A stretch of DNA of 64,000 nucleotides, from positions 1 to 64,000 of the forward strand of contig NZ_JBEZFP010000028.1 in assembly GCF_040649515.1 (NCBI RefSeq), in the 5' to 3' direction. Both the position numbers and the translations under genes were made by a program. Positions 7,786 to 15,876 of the stretch are shown here, piece after piece (position 1 is the first letter of the stretch; every line of letters starts with the position of its first letter). The notes under the pieces were generated by a model that worked only from the letters and a program-made list of their open reading frames with translations, was not told where the DNA came from and ran no database searches. Origin of the DNA: Yinghuangia elevatio. Lineage in GTDB: Bacteria; Actinomycetota; Actinomycetes; Streptomycetales; Streptomycetaceae.

Positions 7786-8820
7786 TCACCGCAGGCCGGC
7801 GTTGGCGAACTCCGTCATACCTGCCTCGAAGTCCACGTGCGCGCGCCACCCGAGTTCGCGTTCGATGCGGGCCGGGGACGCGGTGATGTGCCGGACGTCG
7901 CCGAGCCGGAACTGCCCGGTCACGACCGGTTCGGGGCCGCCTCGCGCGGCGGCCAGGGCGCCGGCCATCTGCCCGACGGTCCGGGGGCGGCCCGTCCCGA
8001 CGTTGTAGGCGCGCATGCCGACGGCCGCGCGCCCCAGGGCCGCGACGTTCGCGGCGGCGACGTCCGCGACGTGGATGAAGTCCCGGCGCTGTCCGCCGTC
8101 TTCGTACACGCGCGGTGCGACGCCCGCTTCCAGTGCGGAGCGGAAGACCGAGGCCACGCCGGAGTACGGGGTGTCGCGCGGCATCCTCGGCCCGTACACG
8201 TTGTGGTAGCGCAGCGACGTCGCGGTGCCGCCGACCGTGCGGGCCCATGCGGCGGCCAGGTGTTCCTGTGCGAGCTTGGTCGCCGCGTACACGTTGCGCG
8301 GGTCGGGCGCGGCCTCCTCGGCGATCTGCCCCGGTGTCAGATCACCCGCACAACCGGGGCAGCGCGGTTCGTAGTGCCCCGCGGACAGATCGGCCTCCGG
8401 GCGCGGGCCCGGTACGACGAGGCCGTGTTCCCCGCAGGTGTAGCGGCCCTCGCCGTAGACCACCATCGACCCCGCGAGCACGAGGCGGCCGATGTTCGCG
8501 CGGGCCATCTCGGCGAGCAGCACGGCCGTGCCGAGGTCGTTGCAGCCGACGTACGCCGGTGCGTCGTCCAGGTCCAGGCCGAGGCCGACCATCGCGGCCT
8601 GGTGACTGACCGCGTCGACGCCGCGCAGTGCGGCGGCGACCGCGGCGGCGTCGCGTACGTCCCCTGCGTGGAACTCGACGTCGGCGGAGACCTGCGGCGG
8701 CGCCCGGTGGACGGCGGGCAGCAGCGCGTCGAGCACGCGTACGTCGTGGCCCGCCGCGAGCAGGGCGTCCACGACGTGCGACCCGATGAAGCCGGCGCCG
8801 CCGGTGACGAGGATCCTCAT
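7786..8820 (-). CDS. NAD-dependent epimerase/dehydratase (extended SDR)
   Basis: 344 residues. The N-terminus has the NAD-binding GGAGFIG motif (residues 7-13), and the active-site pair Tyr178/Lys182 lies in YAATK; YHNVYGPRM and RRDFIHVADVA are typical of UDP-glucose 4-epimerase-like SDRs. Unusually, an insert after the catalytic Ser region holds Cys129, Cys154 and Cys157 (CGEHG and CPGC), which resembles a metal-binding knuckle. The length suits the family. The start is fixed by a TAGCGT hexamer 7 bases upstream. Probable role: making a nucleotide sugar; the substrate is not determined. Confidence 0.88.
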   Translation of the reverse strand: MRILVTGGAGFIGSHVVDALLAAGHDVRVLDALLPAVHRAPPQVSADVEFHAGDVRDAAAVAAALRGVDAVSHQAAMVGLGLDLDDAPAYVGCNDLGTAVLLAEMARANIGRLVLAGSMVVYGEGRYTCGEHGLVVPGPRPEADLSAGHYEPRCPGCAGDLTPGQIAEEAAPDPRNVYAATKLAQEHLAAAWARTVGGTATSLRYHNVYGPRMPRDTPYSGVASVFRSALEAGVAPRVYEDGGQRRDFIHVADVAAANVAALGRAAVGMRAYNVGTGRPRTVGQMAGALAAARGGPEPVVTGQFRLGDVRHITASPARIERELGWRAHVDFEAGMTEFANAGLR

Positions 8821-8827
8821 GCCGACG

Positions 8828-8833
8828 ACGCTA
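8828..8833 (-). promoter_or_regulatory. -10 hexamer for leaderless epimerase transcript
   Basis: TAGCGT on the minus strand, 7 bases before ATG 8820, with no Shine-Dalgarno. Confidence 0.6.
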
Positions 8834-8981
8834 GGCCGCGGGGGCCGGGCCCCGGAGGCGACATGGCGGGGCGTCAGGCTTTCGTAAGAGATCGGCTCGT
8901 CGGCGGACACATCTCGAACGCACGTCCACACGTGTCGCGTCTTCACCCGCCCCGGCGGCTTCCGGTAGCCGCCGAGCCTGC

Positions 8982-8987
8982 GAGACT
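8982..8987 (+). promoter_or_regulatory. -10 hexamer for leaderless fbiA transcript
   Basis: GAGACT, one base from TAGACT-type -10 elements, 7 bases before ATG 8995 with no Shine-Dalgarno. Confidence 0.5.
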
Positions 8988-8994
8988 GGTCCGC

Positions 8995-9996
8995 ATGCGC
9001 ATCGTGGTACTGGCCGGCGGGATCGGCGGAGCACGGTTCCTGCGGGGCCTCAAGGCAGCGGAACCCCAGGCGGACATCACTGTCGTCGGCAACACCGGCG
9101 ACGACATCCACCTGTTCGGACTCAAAGTGTGCCCGGACCTCGACACGGTGATGTACACCCTCGGCGAGGGCATCAACGACGAGCAGGGCTGGGGCCGCCG
9201 CGACGAGACGTGGAGCATCCGCGAGGAGATGGCCGCGTACGGCGTCGAGCCGACGTGGTTCGGGCTCGGCGACCGCGACTACGCGACCCACATCGTGCGG
9301 ACCCAGATGATGGGCGCCGGCTACCCGCTGAGCGCGGTGACCGAGGCGCTGTGCGCGCGGTGGAAGCCGGGCGTACGCCTGATCCCGATGTCGGACGACC
9401 GCGTCGAGACCCACGTCGTGGTGGACACCGCCGAGCTCGCTGACGCTGTCGCGGGCGACCGTCCCGGCACCCGCAAGGCGATCCACTTCCAGGAGTACTG
9501 GGTCAAGCTGCGTGCCGCGCCGACCGCGTACGCGATCGTCCCGGTCGGCATCGAGGAGGCCAAGCCGGCCCCGGGTGTGCTGGCGGCGATCGCCGAGGCG
9601 GACGTGATCCTGTTCCCGCCGTCGAACCCGGTGGTCAGCATCGGCACGATCCTCGGCGTACCGGGCATCAGGGACGCGCTGGTCGAGGCCGAGGCGCCCG
9701 TCGTCGGGCTGTCGCCGATCGTGGGCGGCGCGCCGGTGCGCGGCATGGCCGACAAGGTCCTCGATGCGGTCGGCGTCGAGACGTCGGCTGTCGCGGTGGC
9801 CAAGCACTACGGCCCCGGGCTGCTGGACGGCTGGCTCGTCGACTCCACCGACGCGGACTCGGTCGCCGCGGTCGAGGAGGCCGGGATCCCGTGCCGCGCG
9901 ATCCCGCTCATGATGACCGACGTGGAGGCGACCGCGGCCATGGCGCGCGCGGCCCTCGACATGGCGGCCGAGGTGCGGGCGGAGGGCGGCGTATGA
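8995..9996 (+). CDS. fbiA: F420 biosynthesis phosphoenolpyruvate/2-phospho-L-lactate transferase (FbiA/CofD)
   Basis: 333 residues, the normal length. It starts MRIVVLAGGIGGARFL and continues NTGDDIHLFGLKVCPDLDTVMY, the CofD/FbiA family signature. The enzyme joins the nucleotide-activated three-carbon acid (phosphoenolpyruvyl-GPP in actinobacteria) to the deazaflavin Fo, giving dehydro-F420-0. ILFPPSNPVVSIGTIL is the conserved phosphate/GMP-binding region. The stop overlaps the fbiB start (ATGA), so the two are one operon. Cytoplasmic. Confidence 0.96.
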   Translation: MRIVVLAGGIGGARFLRGLKAAEPQADITVVGNTGDDIHLFGLKVCPDLDTVMYTLGEGINDEQGWGRRDETWSIREEMAAYGVEPTWFGLGDRDYATHIVRTQMMGAGYPLSAVTEALCARWKPGVRLIPMSDDRVETHVVVDTAELADAVAGDRPGTRKAIHFQEYWVKLRAAPTAYAIVPVGIEEAKPAPGVLAAIAEADVILFPPSNPVVSIGTILGVPGIRDALVEAEAPVVGLSPIVGGAPVRGMADKVLDAVGVETSAVAVAKHYGPGLLDGWLVDSTDADSVAAVEEAGIPCRAIPLMMTDVEATAAMARAALDMAAEVRAEGGV

Positions 9997-11324
9997 CCCC
10001 GCCGCGCGGATACGAGGTCCTCGGCGTACCGGGCATCCCCGAGGTGCGCGAGGGCGACGACCTCGCCGCGCTGATCGCCGCCGCCGCGACGGCCGCCGAC
10101 GGGCCCGGCCTGCTGGACGGCGACATCCTCGTGGTCACCTCCAAGATCGTCAGCAAGGCCGAGGGCCGGCTGCTGCGCGGCGTCGACCGCGACAAGGTGA
10201 TCGACTCCGAGGCCGTGCGGGTGGTCGCGAAGCGCGGCAACACCCGCATCGTGGAGACCCGGCACGGCTTCGTGATGGCCGCGGCAGGGGTCGACGCCTC
10301 GAACACCGAGCCGGGCACGCTGCTCCTGCTCCCCGAGGACTCGGACGCGTCGGCGCGCACGCTGCGTGCCGGCCTCGCCGCACGCACCTCTCGCCGCCTC
10401 GGCATCGTGGTGAGCGACACCTTCGGCCGCCCGTGGCGTACCGGGCTCACCGACGTCGCGATCGGCGTCGCGGGCCTGGACGCGCTCGACGACCACCGGG
10501 GGCGTACCGACACGCACGGCAACGAACTGGCCGTCACCGTCACCGCCGTCGTGGACGAACTGGCCTCCGCCGCCGAGCTGGTCAAGGGCAAGGCGGGGGC
10601 GGTCCCGGTGGCGATCGTGCGCGGTCTGCCGCATCTGGTCACCGACGCGGACGGCGAGGGCATCCGCACGGTCGTGCGCAGCTCGGCCGACGACATGTTC
10701 CGCCTGGGCACCGACGACGCGATGCGGGAGGGCGCGCGCAACGCCGTCACCGCCCGCCGTACCACCCGCGCCTTCACCGCCGAGCCGGTCGACCCCGCCG
10801 CCGTACGCCGCGCGGTCGCCGCCGCGATCACCGCGCCAGCCCCGCACCACACCGTCCCGTGGCGCTTCGTCCTGCTCGAATCCCGGGAGTCGCGCACGCA
10901 GTTGCTGGACGCGATGCGCGACGCCTGGATCCGCGACCTGCGCGCCGACGGCCTCGCCGAGGACGCGATCACCCGCCGCGTCGCCCGCGGCGACCTCCTG
11001 CGCAACGCCCCCCACATCGCCGTCCCCTGCCTCGTCACCGACGGCGCACACACCTACCCGGACCCCGTCCGCACCGCCGCCGAACGCGAGATGTTCGTCG
11101 TCTCCGCCGGCGCCGCGGTGCAGAACTTCCTGGTCGCGCTCACCACCGAGGGCCTCGGCTCCGCGTGGGTCTCCTCCACGATGTTCTGCCGCGACACCGT
11201 CCGCGAGGCCCTGGACCTGCCACCCACCTGGGACCCCATGGGTGCCATCGCCGTAGGCCACCCCGCCGACCCCCCCCGCCCCCGCCCGCCAAGAACCCCC
11301 GACGAAGTCATCACCACCCGCTGA
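9993..11324 (+). CDS. fbiB: bifunctional F420-0:gamma-glutamyl ligase / FMN-dependent dehydro-F420 reductase (FbiB)
   Basis: 443 residues, the length of the two-domain actinobacterial enzyme. Residues 1 to about 245 form the CofE glutamate ligase (TSKIVSKAEGR, VSDTFGRPWRTG, GHTHGNE-like DTHGNELA), which adds glutamates to F420-0. Residues about 246-443 are a nitroreductase-like FMN domain (RRTTRAF, APAPHHTVPWRF, GLGSAWVSSTMF), which reduces dehydro-F420-0 in mycobacteria. ATG 9993 overlaps the fbiA stop. The C-terminus is Pro/Arg-rich and a hairpin follows at 11348. Confidence 0.96.
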   Translation: MTPPRGYEVLGVPGIPEVREGDDLAALIAAAATAADGPGLLDGDILVVTSKIVSKAEGRLLRGVDRDKVIDSEAVRVVAKRGNTRIVETRHGFVMAAAGVDASNTEPGTLLLLPEDSDASARTLRAGLAARTSRRLGIVVSDTFGRPWRTGLTDVAIGVAGLDALDDHRGRTDTHGNELAVTVTAVVDELASAAELVKGKAGAVPVAIVRGLPHLVTDADGEGIRTVVRSSADDMFRLGTDDAMREGARNAVTARRTTRAFTAEPVDPAAVRRAVAAAITAPAPHHTVPWRFVLLESRESRTQLLDAMRDAWIRDLRADGLAEDAITRRVARGDLLRNAPHIAVPCLVTDGAHTYPDPVRTAAEREMFVVSAGAAVQNFLVALTTEGLGSAWVSSTMFCRDTVREALDLPPTWDPMGAIAVGHPADPPRPRPPRTPDEVITTR

Positions 11325-11347
11325 CCGACTGGGCCGAACGAGTGAAC

Positions 11348-11375
11348 AACGCGGAACTCGATCGGCTTCCGCGTT
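11348..11375. terminator. perfect 9-bp hairpin after fbiB
   Basis: Arms aacgcggaa and ttccgcgtt pair perfectly around a 10-base loop, 24 bases after the fbiB stop. No clear U-tract follows. It could terminate fbiAB or act as an operator for the AAA-RloB pair that starts about 110 bases downstream. Confidence 0.6.
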
Positions 11376-11488
11376 CCTATAGCTCATCCTCGTAGGCGAT
11401 GAGATCCTTGGCTCGGAGCAATCAGGAGTCGGATTTCGCATTTCACAAGCGCACGAGGCGCCGAGAACGCCGTAGAGAGGGGATCGGG

Positions 11489-12853
11489 GTGCTGCTCAGC
11501 TTCCGCGTCGCCAACCACCTCTCCATTCACGCGGAACAGCAACTGGCGTTGACGCCCGTGTACGACGCGGGCGTGTCCGACGGCACCGAGCTGCGCTGTG
11601 TACCCGTCGCCGCCGTCTTCGGGCCCAACGCCGCGGGCAAGTCGAACCTGGTGGACGCGCTCCGCTGGATGGCCCGCATGGTTCGCGGCTCGCACGACGC
11701 GGCCGTCCCCGGCGGCGGCGTAGAGCGCACGCCCTTCGTCCTCGATCCGACGGGGATCGCGGAACCGTCCTGGTACGTGGCGGACCTCGGCCTGGGCGGC
11801 GTCCGCTACACGTATGGGTTCAGCGTCGACGGCCACGGCGTCCGCGAGGAATGGCTTTTCTCGTACCCGTTGGGCCGCAAGCGCGTCGTCTTCCAACGCA
11901 CGAACGACGGGATCAAGCTCGGCAGCGACGTCGGCGCCCGGGAACGCGAACTGTTCTCGCTGATCGAGGACATCACGGCGCCGAACGTACTCCTTCTGTC
12001 GGTGGCGGCGAGGTCACGTCAGGACGCGGTCCTACCGGTGTTCAACTGGTTCACCACGCAACTGCGTTTCATGACCCACGTGAGCGCACTCACGACGATG
12101 CGCCGACTGGCCGAAGGCGACACCCATGACCGCGTCGTCTCGCTGCTGCGGGAAGCAGATCTGGGCATCGAGGACGTGGTGCTGGAACGCTCGGAAGAGT
12201 CCGCACACGCGGAAAGGTTACTCGCGCAGACCGAGCAGGAACTGCGGCGCGCCGTCGCGAGCGACGCGGAGTCCGAGGCAATCCACAACCTGCGCAAGGC
12301 AGTCCGCGATGCGCAGCTGCTGCACACGCGCGCCCGACAACGCGATCGCGTCCACTTCATCCAGAAGTCCCGCGCCGGGGAGGTCAAACTCCCGCTCGCC
12401 GTGCAGTCGGCAGGAACCCAGGCTCTCTTCCGCTACGCCGGGCCGTTGCTGAGTGTCCTGGACAGCGGCGGCGTCATGGTCGTCGACGAGATCGACGCCA
12501 GCCTTCACCCGCTCATCACGGCACACATCGTCAAGTTGTTCCGCTCGCAGTCGACGAACCCCTGCGGCGCGCAACTCCTGTTGACCACACACGACGCCAC
12601 GCTGCTGGGCAAACTTGGCGGCGAGGACGTGTTGGAGCGAGACCAGGTGTGGTTCGTCGAGAAGGACGAAGCCGGGGCCACCACGTTGTTCCCGCTGTCC
12701 GACTTCCGACCGCGCAAGGACGAGAATCGCGAACGCCGTTATCTGGGTGGGAGCTACGGCGCCGTCCCGTTCGTCTCCGACGAACGCTTCGAGGCAGCCG
12801 TGGCCGTACGAGGGGGATGCGGCGATGGCACGCCAGAAGAAGCCGTCAGGTAG
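11489..12853 (+). CDS. AAA family ATPase (AAA15/OLD-like) of a two-gene putative defence cassette
   Basis: 454 residues from GTG 11489, which gives the usual family start LLSFRVANHLSI and has a purine-rich AGAGAGGGG Shine-Dalgarno. Walker A is GPNAAGKS (residues 45-52); Walker B is VMVVDEIDASLHP (about 330-342), followed by the LTTHDATLL histidine switch. The middle is a helical insert rich in Glu, Arg and Gln, probably coiled coil. ATPases of this type pair with TOPRIM or RloB nucleases in OLD, PARIS and RloAB systems. GC content is visibly lower than in neighbours and codon 244 (12218-12220) is TTA, rare in such genomes. It overlaps rloB by 29 bases. Confidence 0.9.
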   Translation: MLLSFRVANHLSIHAEQQLALTPVYDAGVSDGTELRCVPVAAVFGPNAAGKSNLVDALRWMARMVRGSHDAAVPGGGVERTPFVLDPTGIAEPSWYVADLGLGGVRYTYGFSVDGHGVREEWLFSYPLGRKRVVFQRTNDGIKLGSDVGARERELFSLIEDITAPNVLLLSVAARSRQDAVLPVFNWFTTQLRFMTHVSALTTMRRLAEGDTHDRVVSLLREADLGIEDVVLERSEESAHAERLLAQTEQELRRAVASDAESEAIHNLRKAVRDAQLLHTRARQRDRVHFIQKSRAGEVKLPLAVQSAGTQALFRYAGPLLSVLDSGGVMVVDEIDASLHPLITAHIVKLFRSQSTNPCGAQLLLTTHDATLLGKLGGEDVLERDQVWFVEKDEAGATTLFPLSDFRPRKDENRERRYLGGSYGAVPFVSDERFEAAVAVRGGCGDGTPEEAVR

Positions 12854-13484
12854 CGATCGCCGACCGGGGTACGAATCCGACATCAGGCGACGTAGCGGCG
12901 TTCGCGAGCCCCGCGACCGGCTGCTGGTCGTCTGCGGGGCGGCGGTTACCGAACCCGCATACCTCAAGGGCCTCCGCGACTACATAGCGAACCCCGCCGT
13001 CACCGTGAAGGTCGCCGTCAAGGCCGCGGCGCCGAACCAAGTGGTCGAGTACGCAAAGCAGTTACGTAATCAGGACCGCAACGCCTTCGACGAGGTCTGG
13101 TGTGTGGTCGACGTCGACCAGTTTCAGGATCTCCAGGTTGCGCGAACCAGCGCCAAGGACGTGGGCATCCGACTCGCGATCTCCAACCCCTGCTTCGAAG
13201 TCTGGTTGCTGCTGCACGTGGCAGACCACAAGGCCCACTGCGGCTCGTACGGCGAACTGGAGCCGTATTTGAAGCGCCACATCCCGCACTACGACAAGAC
13301 CAGGATCCGGTTCGCGGACTACGCCGCAGGACTCGCCGACGCACGAATCCGAGCCCATCGCCTCGACCCTTCAGGGCTTGAGTACACGAAGAACCCCACA
13401 ACCAACGTCTGGCAACTCGTCAACCGCCTCACCGACGGCGCCAAGTCCCAACTACGCGCGCAGCCGCGGAGCACGACCACATGA
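12825..13484 (+). CDS. RloB family protein, predicted TOPRIM-like effector
   Basis: 219 residues. LLVVCGAAVTEPAYLKGL (TEP at 42-44), VWCVVDVDQF (DVD at 96-98) and SNPCFEVWLLLH are the RloB family signatures; the Glu and the DxD spacing resemble a TOPRIM catalytic centre. The usual Glu after Cys (CEG) is replaced by Gly here. The start overlaps the ATPase gene by 29 bases, so both are translated together. Codon 80 is TTA. The likely role is the effector of an ATPase-triggered anti-phage system; this is inferred from family and pairing, and no target is visible. Confidence 0.88.
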   Translation: MARQKKPSGSDRRPGYESDIRRRSGVREPRDRLLVVCGAAVTEPAYLKGLRDYIANPAVTVKVAVKAAAPNQVVEYAKQLRNQDRNAFDEVWCVVDVDQFQDLQVARTSAKDVGIRLAISNPCFEVWLLLHVADHKAHCGSYGELEPYLKRHIPHYDKTRIRFADYAAGLADARIRAHRLDPSGLEYTKNPTTNVWQLVNRLTDGAKSQLRAQPRSTTT

Positions 13485-13573
13485 CCGGACCACGTGAAGA
13501 TTGACCGTCCCCCGAATCGCCGCGCCGATGGTCGGGCACGGCTTCGGCGGCAGTTGGCGGAGTGGGTCGCGGG

Positions 13574-14491
13574 TCAGATTCGGGTGTAGTTGCGGGGGGC
13601 GAAGCGGGGGGCTTTTCGGGGGACCTTGGCGCCGGGGGACATGCGGATGAGCAGGGCGGCGCGGTGGCGGTGGCCTTGGTAGGGGGCCAGGAGTTCGAGC
13701 ATGCGGGCGTCGTCGCCGGGGGTGCCGGTGAGGGCGTAGGTGACCTGCTTGCAGAGGTGGAGGTCGCCCACCGAGACGGCGTCGGCGTCGCCGTGCGAGC
13801 GCTGCATGGTCTCGGCGGTGGTCCAGACGCCGATGCCGGGGACGAGCTTGAGGAGGCGGGAGGCCTCCGGGTTGGGCAGCGGCGCGGTGCGTTCGAGTGC
13901 GGGGGCGACGCGGACGGCGGCCATGATCGTGCGGGAGCGCTTGTGGTCGACGCCCGCGCGGTGCCAGTCCCAGGTGGGGATGCGGGCCCACGTGGCGGCG
14001 TCGGGGATGACGCGCAGCTCGGCGGGCGCCGGGCCGGGGGCCGGTTCGCCGTACCAGTGGACCAGCAGGCGGAACGCCTTGCGCGCCTCGATGGTGGTGA
14101 CCTTCTGCTCCAGGATGGAGGGGATGAGCGCGGCGAGGACCAGTCCGGTGCGCGGCATGCGCATCCCGCGGCGCAGGCGGAACGCGTCGTGGAGGAGCGG
14201 GTGGTGGTGGGACGGGAAGGCGGCGGGGTTGTCGTCGGCGCCCAGGAGGTCCGGGAAGCGGTCGAGCTGCCACTCGGCGCCGGGGCCCCAGGCCTGGCCG
14301 GTGACCTCGCCGGTGGTGCGTGACGCGGTGATGCGCAGGGAGCACGGTCCGGCCGGCGTACGCGCGCTGCGCCACACCGCGCCGTCGGGGGCCACCCGGT
14401 ACGTGGGGTCGCTGTGCCCGCGCTGCAACTGACCCAGTGTCAGACGCAGGTCGAGGTCGTACGGGGGCCGCCAAGTGCGCGTGCGTTCCAT
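13574..14491 (-). CDS. DNA-3-methyladenine glycosylase II (AlkA-like)
   Basis: 305 residues. The C-terminal two thirds carry the helix-hairpin-helix LLKLVPGIGVWTTAE (about residues 214-228) and, after a short helix, SVGD with the catalytic Asp; ALIPSILEQKVT precedes them, as in AlkA-type glycosylases that excise alkylated purines. The N-terminal domain is shorter than in E. coli AlkA and has no Ada fusion. ATG 14491 has a GGGAGGC Shine-Dalgarno. It converges on the RloB gene and is divergent from the GT4 gene. Confidence 0.92.
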   Translation of the reverse strand: MERTRTWRPPYDLDLRLTLGQLQRGHSDPTYRVAPDGAVWRSARTPAGPCSLRITASRTTGEVTGQAWGPGAEWQLDRFPDLLGADDNPAAFPSHHHPLLHDAFRLRRGMRMPRTGLVLAALIPSILEQKVTTIEARKAFRLLVHWYGEPAPGPAPAELRVIPDAATWARIPTWDWHRAGVDHKRSRTIMAAVRVAPALERTAPLPNPEASRLLKLVPGIGVWTTAETMQRSHGDADAVSVGDLHLCKQVTYALTGTPGDDARMLELLAPYQGHRHRAALLIRMSPGAKVPRKAPRFAPRNYTRI

Positions 14492-14692
14492 CCGCGCGCA
14501 GCCTCCCGAGTCGGTATGTCCGGCGGACGGCGGTGGCCGGCGGACGCGGCGTCCGGCCCGACCGGGACCGTCCCCGGCTGATCAGGGCGTCACGGTAACA
14601 CCGGCGCGCCAGACGTCCGGCCGGAACCTCCCGATACCACCCCGCCGAACGAGAAGCGCCCCTACATCTGGTTTTCGGGCCGTCACGCTGCG

Positions 14693-14698
14693 CACAAT
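14693..14698 (+). promoter_or_regulatory. -10-like hexamer close to the GT4 start
   Basis: CACAAT ends 6 bases before ATG 14705 with no Shine-Dalgarno between; a candidate leaderless promoter, weaker than the TAG-type cases. Confidence 0.4.
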
Positions 14699-14704
14699 CG
14701 GCAT

Positions 14705-15844
14705 ATGCGGGTCATGGTGTTCGGCACGTACGACACGACCGTGCACCCCCGGGTCGGGATCCTCGTCGAGGGGTTGCAGCGCCAGGGGGTCGACGTCGTC
14801 GTGTGCAACGCGGCGCTCGACCAGGAGGACCTGAGTTCCGCGAGACCGCCGCGCAACCGGCAAGGCGGCAGCCGTACGAAGGCACGGGTGCGGCACGCCG
14901 CCAGACTCGGCCAACTGGCGGCCAGGGCACGGAGGTTGCCCAAGCCGGACGCGGTGCTGTGCGGATACCGGGGTCGGGTCGACATCCAGGTCGCGCGGCG
15001 CCTGTTCCCGCATGTGCCGCTGGTGCTCGACCACTTGGAGAGCGTCGACGACGTCGCGGACCGCACCGGACGCGCGCCGCGGGCGGGCCTGCGGTTGGCG
15101 ATGCGGGTCGAGGCGTCCGCGATCCGGGCCGCGGACCTGGTGCTCGTCGACACCGAGGAGCACCGTCGCATGCTGGCCCCGGCGGACCGGCAGCGGGCCG
15201 TCGTGGTGCCGATCGGTGCCGCGCCGCACTGGTTCGACGCGGGCCGGGACGTCGGCGCGGACCTGGAGCCGGCCCCCGAACCGGCAAGCACCGAGCACCC
15301 GTTGCGGATCGTCGCGTACGGCCTCTACTCCCCCGTGCAGGGCGCACCCGTCATCGGTGCCGCGCTGCGCCAGCTCGACGGCTACCCCCTCGCGGTCACC
15401 ATGGTCGGCCGCGGCCTCCAACTCCAGCGCACCCGTGACCTGGTGGGGCAGGACCCGCGGGTGCGCTGGCACGCCTGGGTGCCCGGCTCCGAACTCCCCC
15501 GGCTCGTGGCGCGCCACGATGTGTGCCTGGGAGTGTTCGGGACGGGCGCCAAGGCGCTGCGCGTCGTCCCCAACAAGGTGTTCCAGGGGGCGGCGGCCGG
15601 GTGTGCGATCGTCACGTCGGACACCGCGCCGCAGCACCGGCTCCTCGGCGGCGCGGCCCGCTTCGTGCCGGCGGGCAACCCGGACGCGCTGGCGGACACC
15701 TTGCGCCGGCTGGCAGGCCATCCGGCCGAGGTGGCCCGCCTGCGCGGCGCGGCGGTCGAACTCGCGCGCGAGCGCTTCACGCCCCAGTCGGTCGTGGAAC
15801 CGCTGGTGGAGCGGCTGGAGTTGATGGTGGGCAAGGGGTCCTAG
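14705..15844 (+). CDS. glycosyltransferase, GT4-type
   Basis: 379 residues with the two-Rossmann GT-B layout. The N-terminus MRVMVFGTYDTTVHPRVGIL is a typical start of GT4-like wall polymer transferases. The C-terminal donor-binding domain has LRIVAYGLYSPVQGAP, VGRGLQL and the acidic segment near NKVFQGAAAGCAIVTSD. A C-terminal helix carries no membrane segment. It lies alone between the divergent glycosylase gene and a convergent amidase gene (32 bases apart). It probably builds a wall or exopolysaccharide glycan; donor unknown. Confidence 0.86.
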   Translation: MRVMVFGTYDTTVHPRVGILVEGLQRQGVDVVVCNAALDQEDLSSARPPRNRQGGSRTKARVRHAARLGQLAARARRLPKPDAVLCGYRGRVDIQVARRLFPHVPLVLDHLESVDDVADRTGRAPRAGLRLAMRVEASAIRAADLVLVDTEEHRRMLAPADRQRAVVVPIGAAPHWFDAGRDVGADLEPAPEPASTEHPLRIVAYGLYSPVQGAPVIGAALRQLDGYPLAVTMVGRGLQLQRTRDLVGQDPRVRWHAWVPGSELPRLVARHDVCLGVFGTGAKALRVVPNKVFQGAAAGCAIVTSDTAPQHRLLGGAARFVPAGNPDALADTLRRLAGHPAEVARLRGAAVELARERFTPQSVVEPLVERLELMVGKGS

Positions 15845-15876
15845 ACCGCATGGAACCAGGCCCCGCGGGTCCGGCG

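Noticed and set aside
8821..9807. Extension of the epimerase gene upstream across fbiA
   Set aside because: It is antisense to fbiA, and the epimerase family starts at MRILVTGGAGFIG with a leaderless -10 just before.
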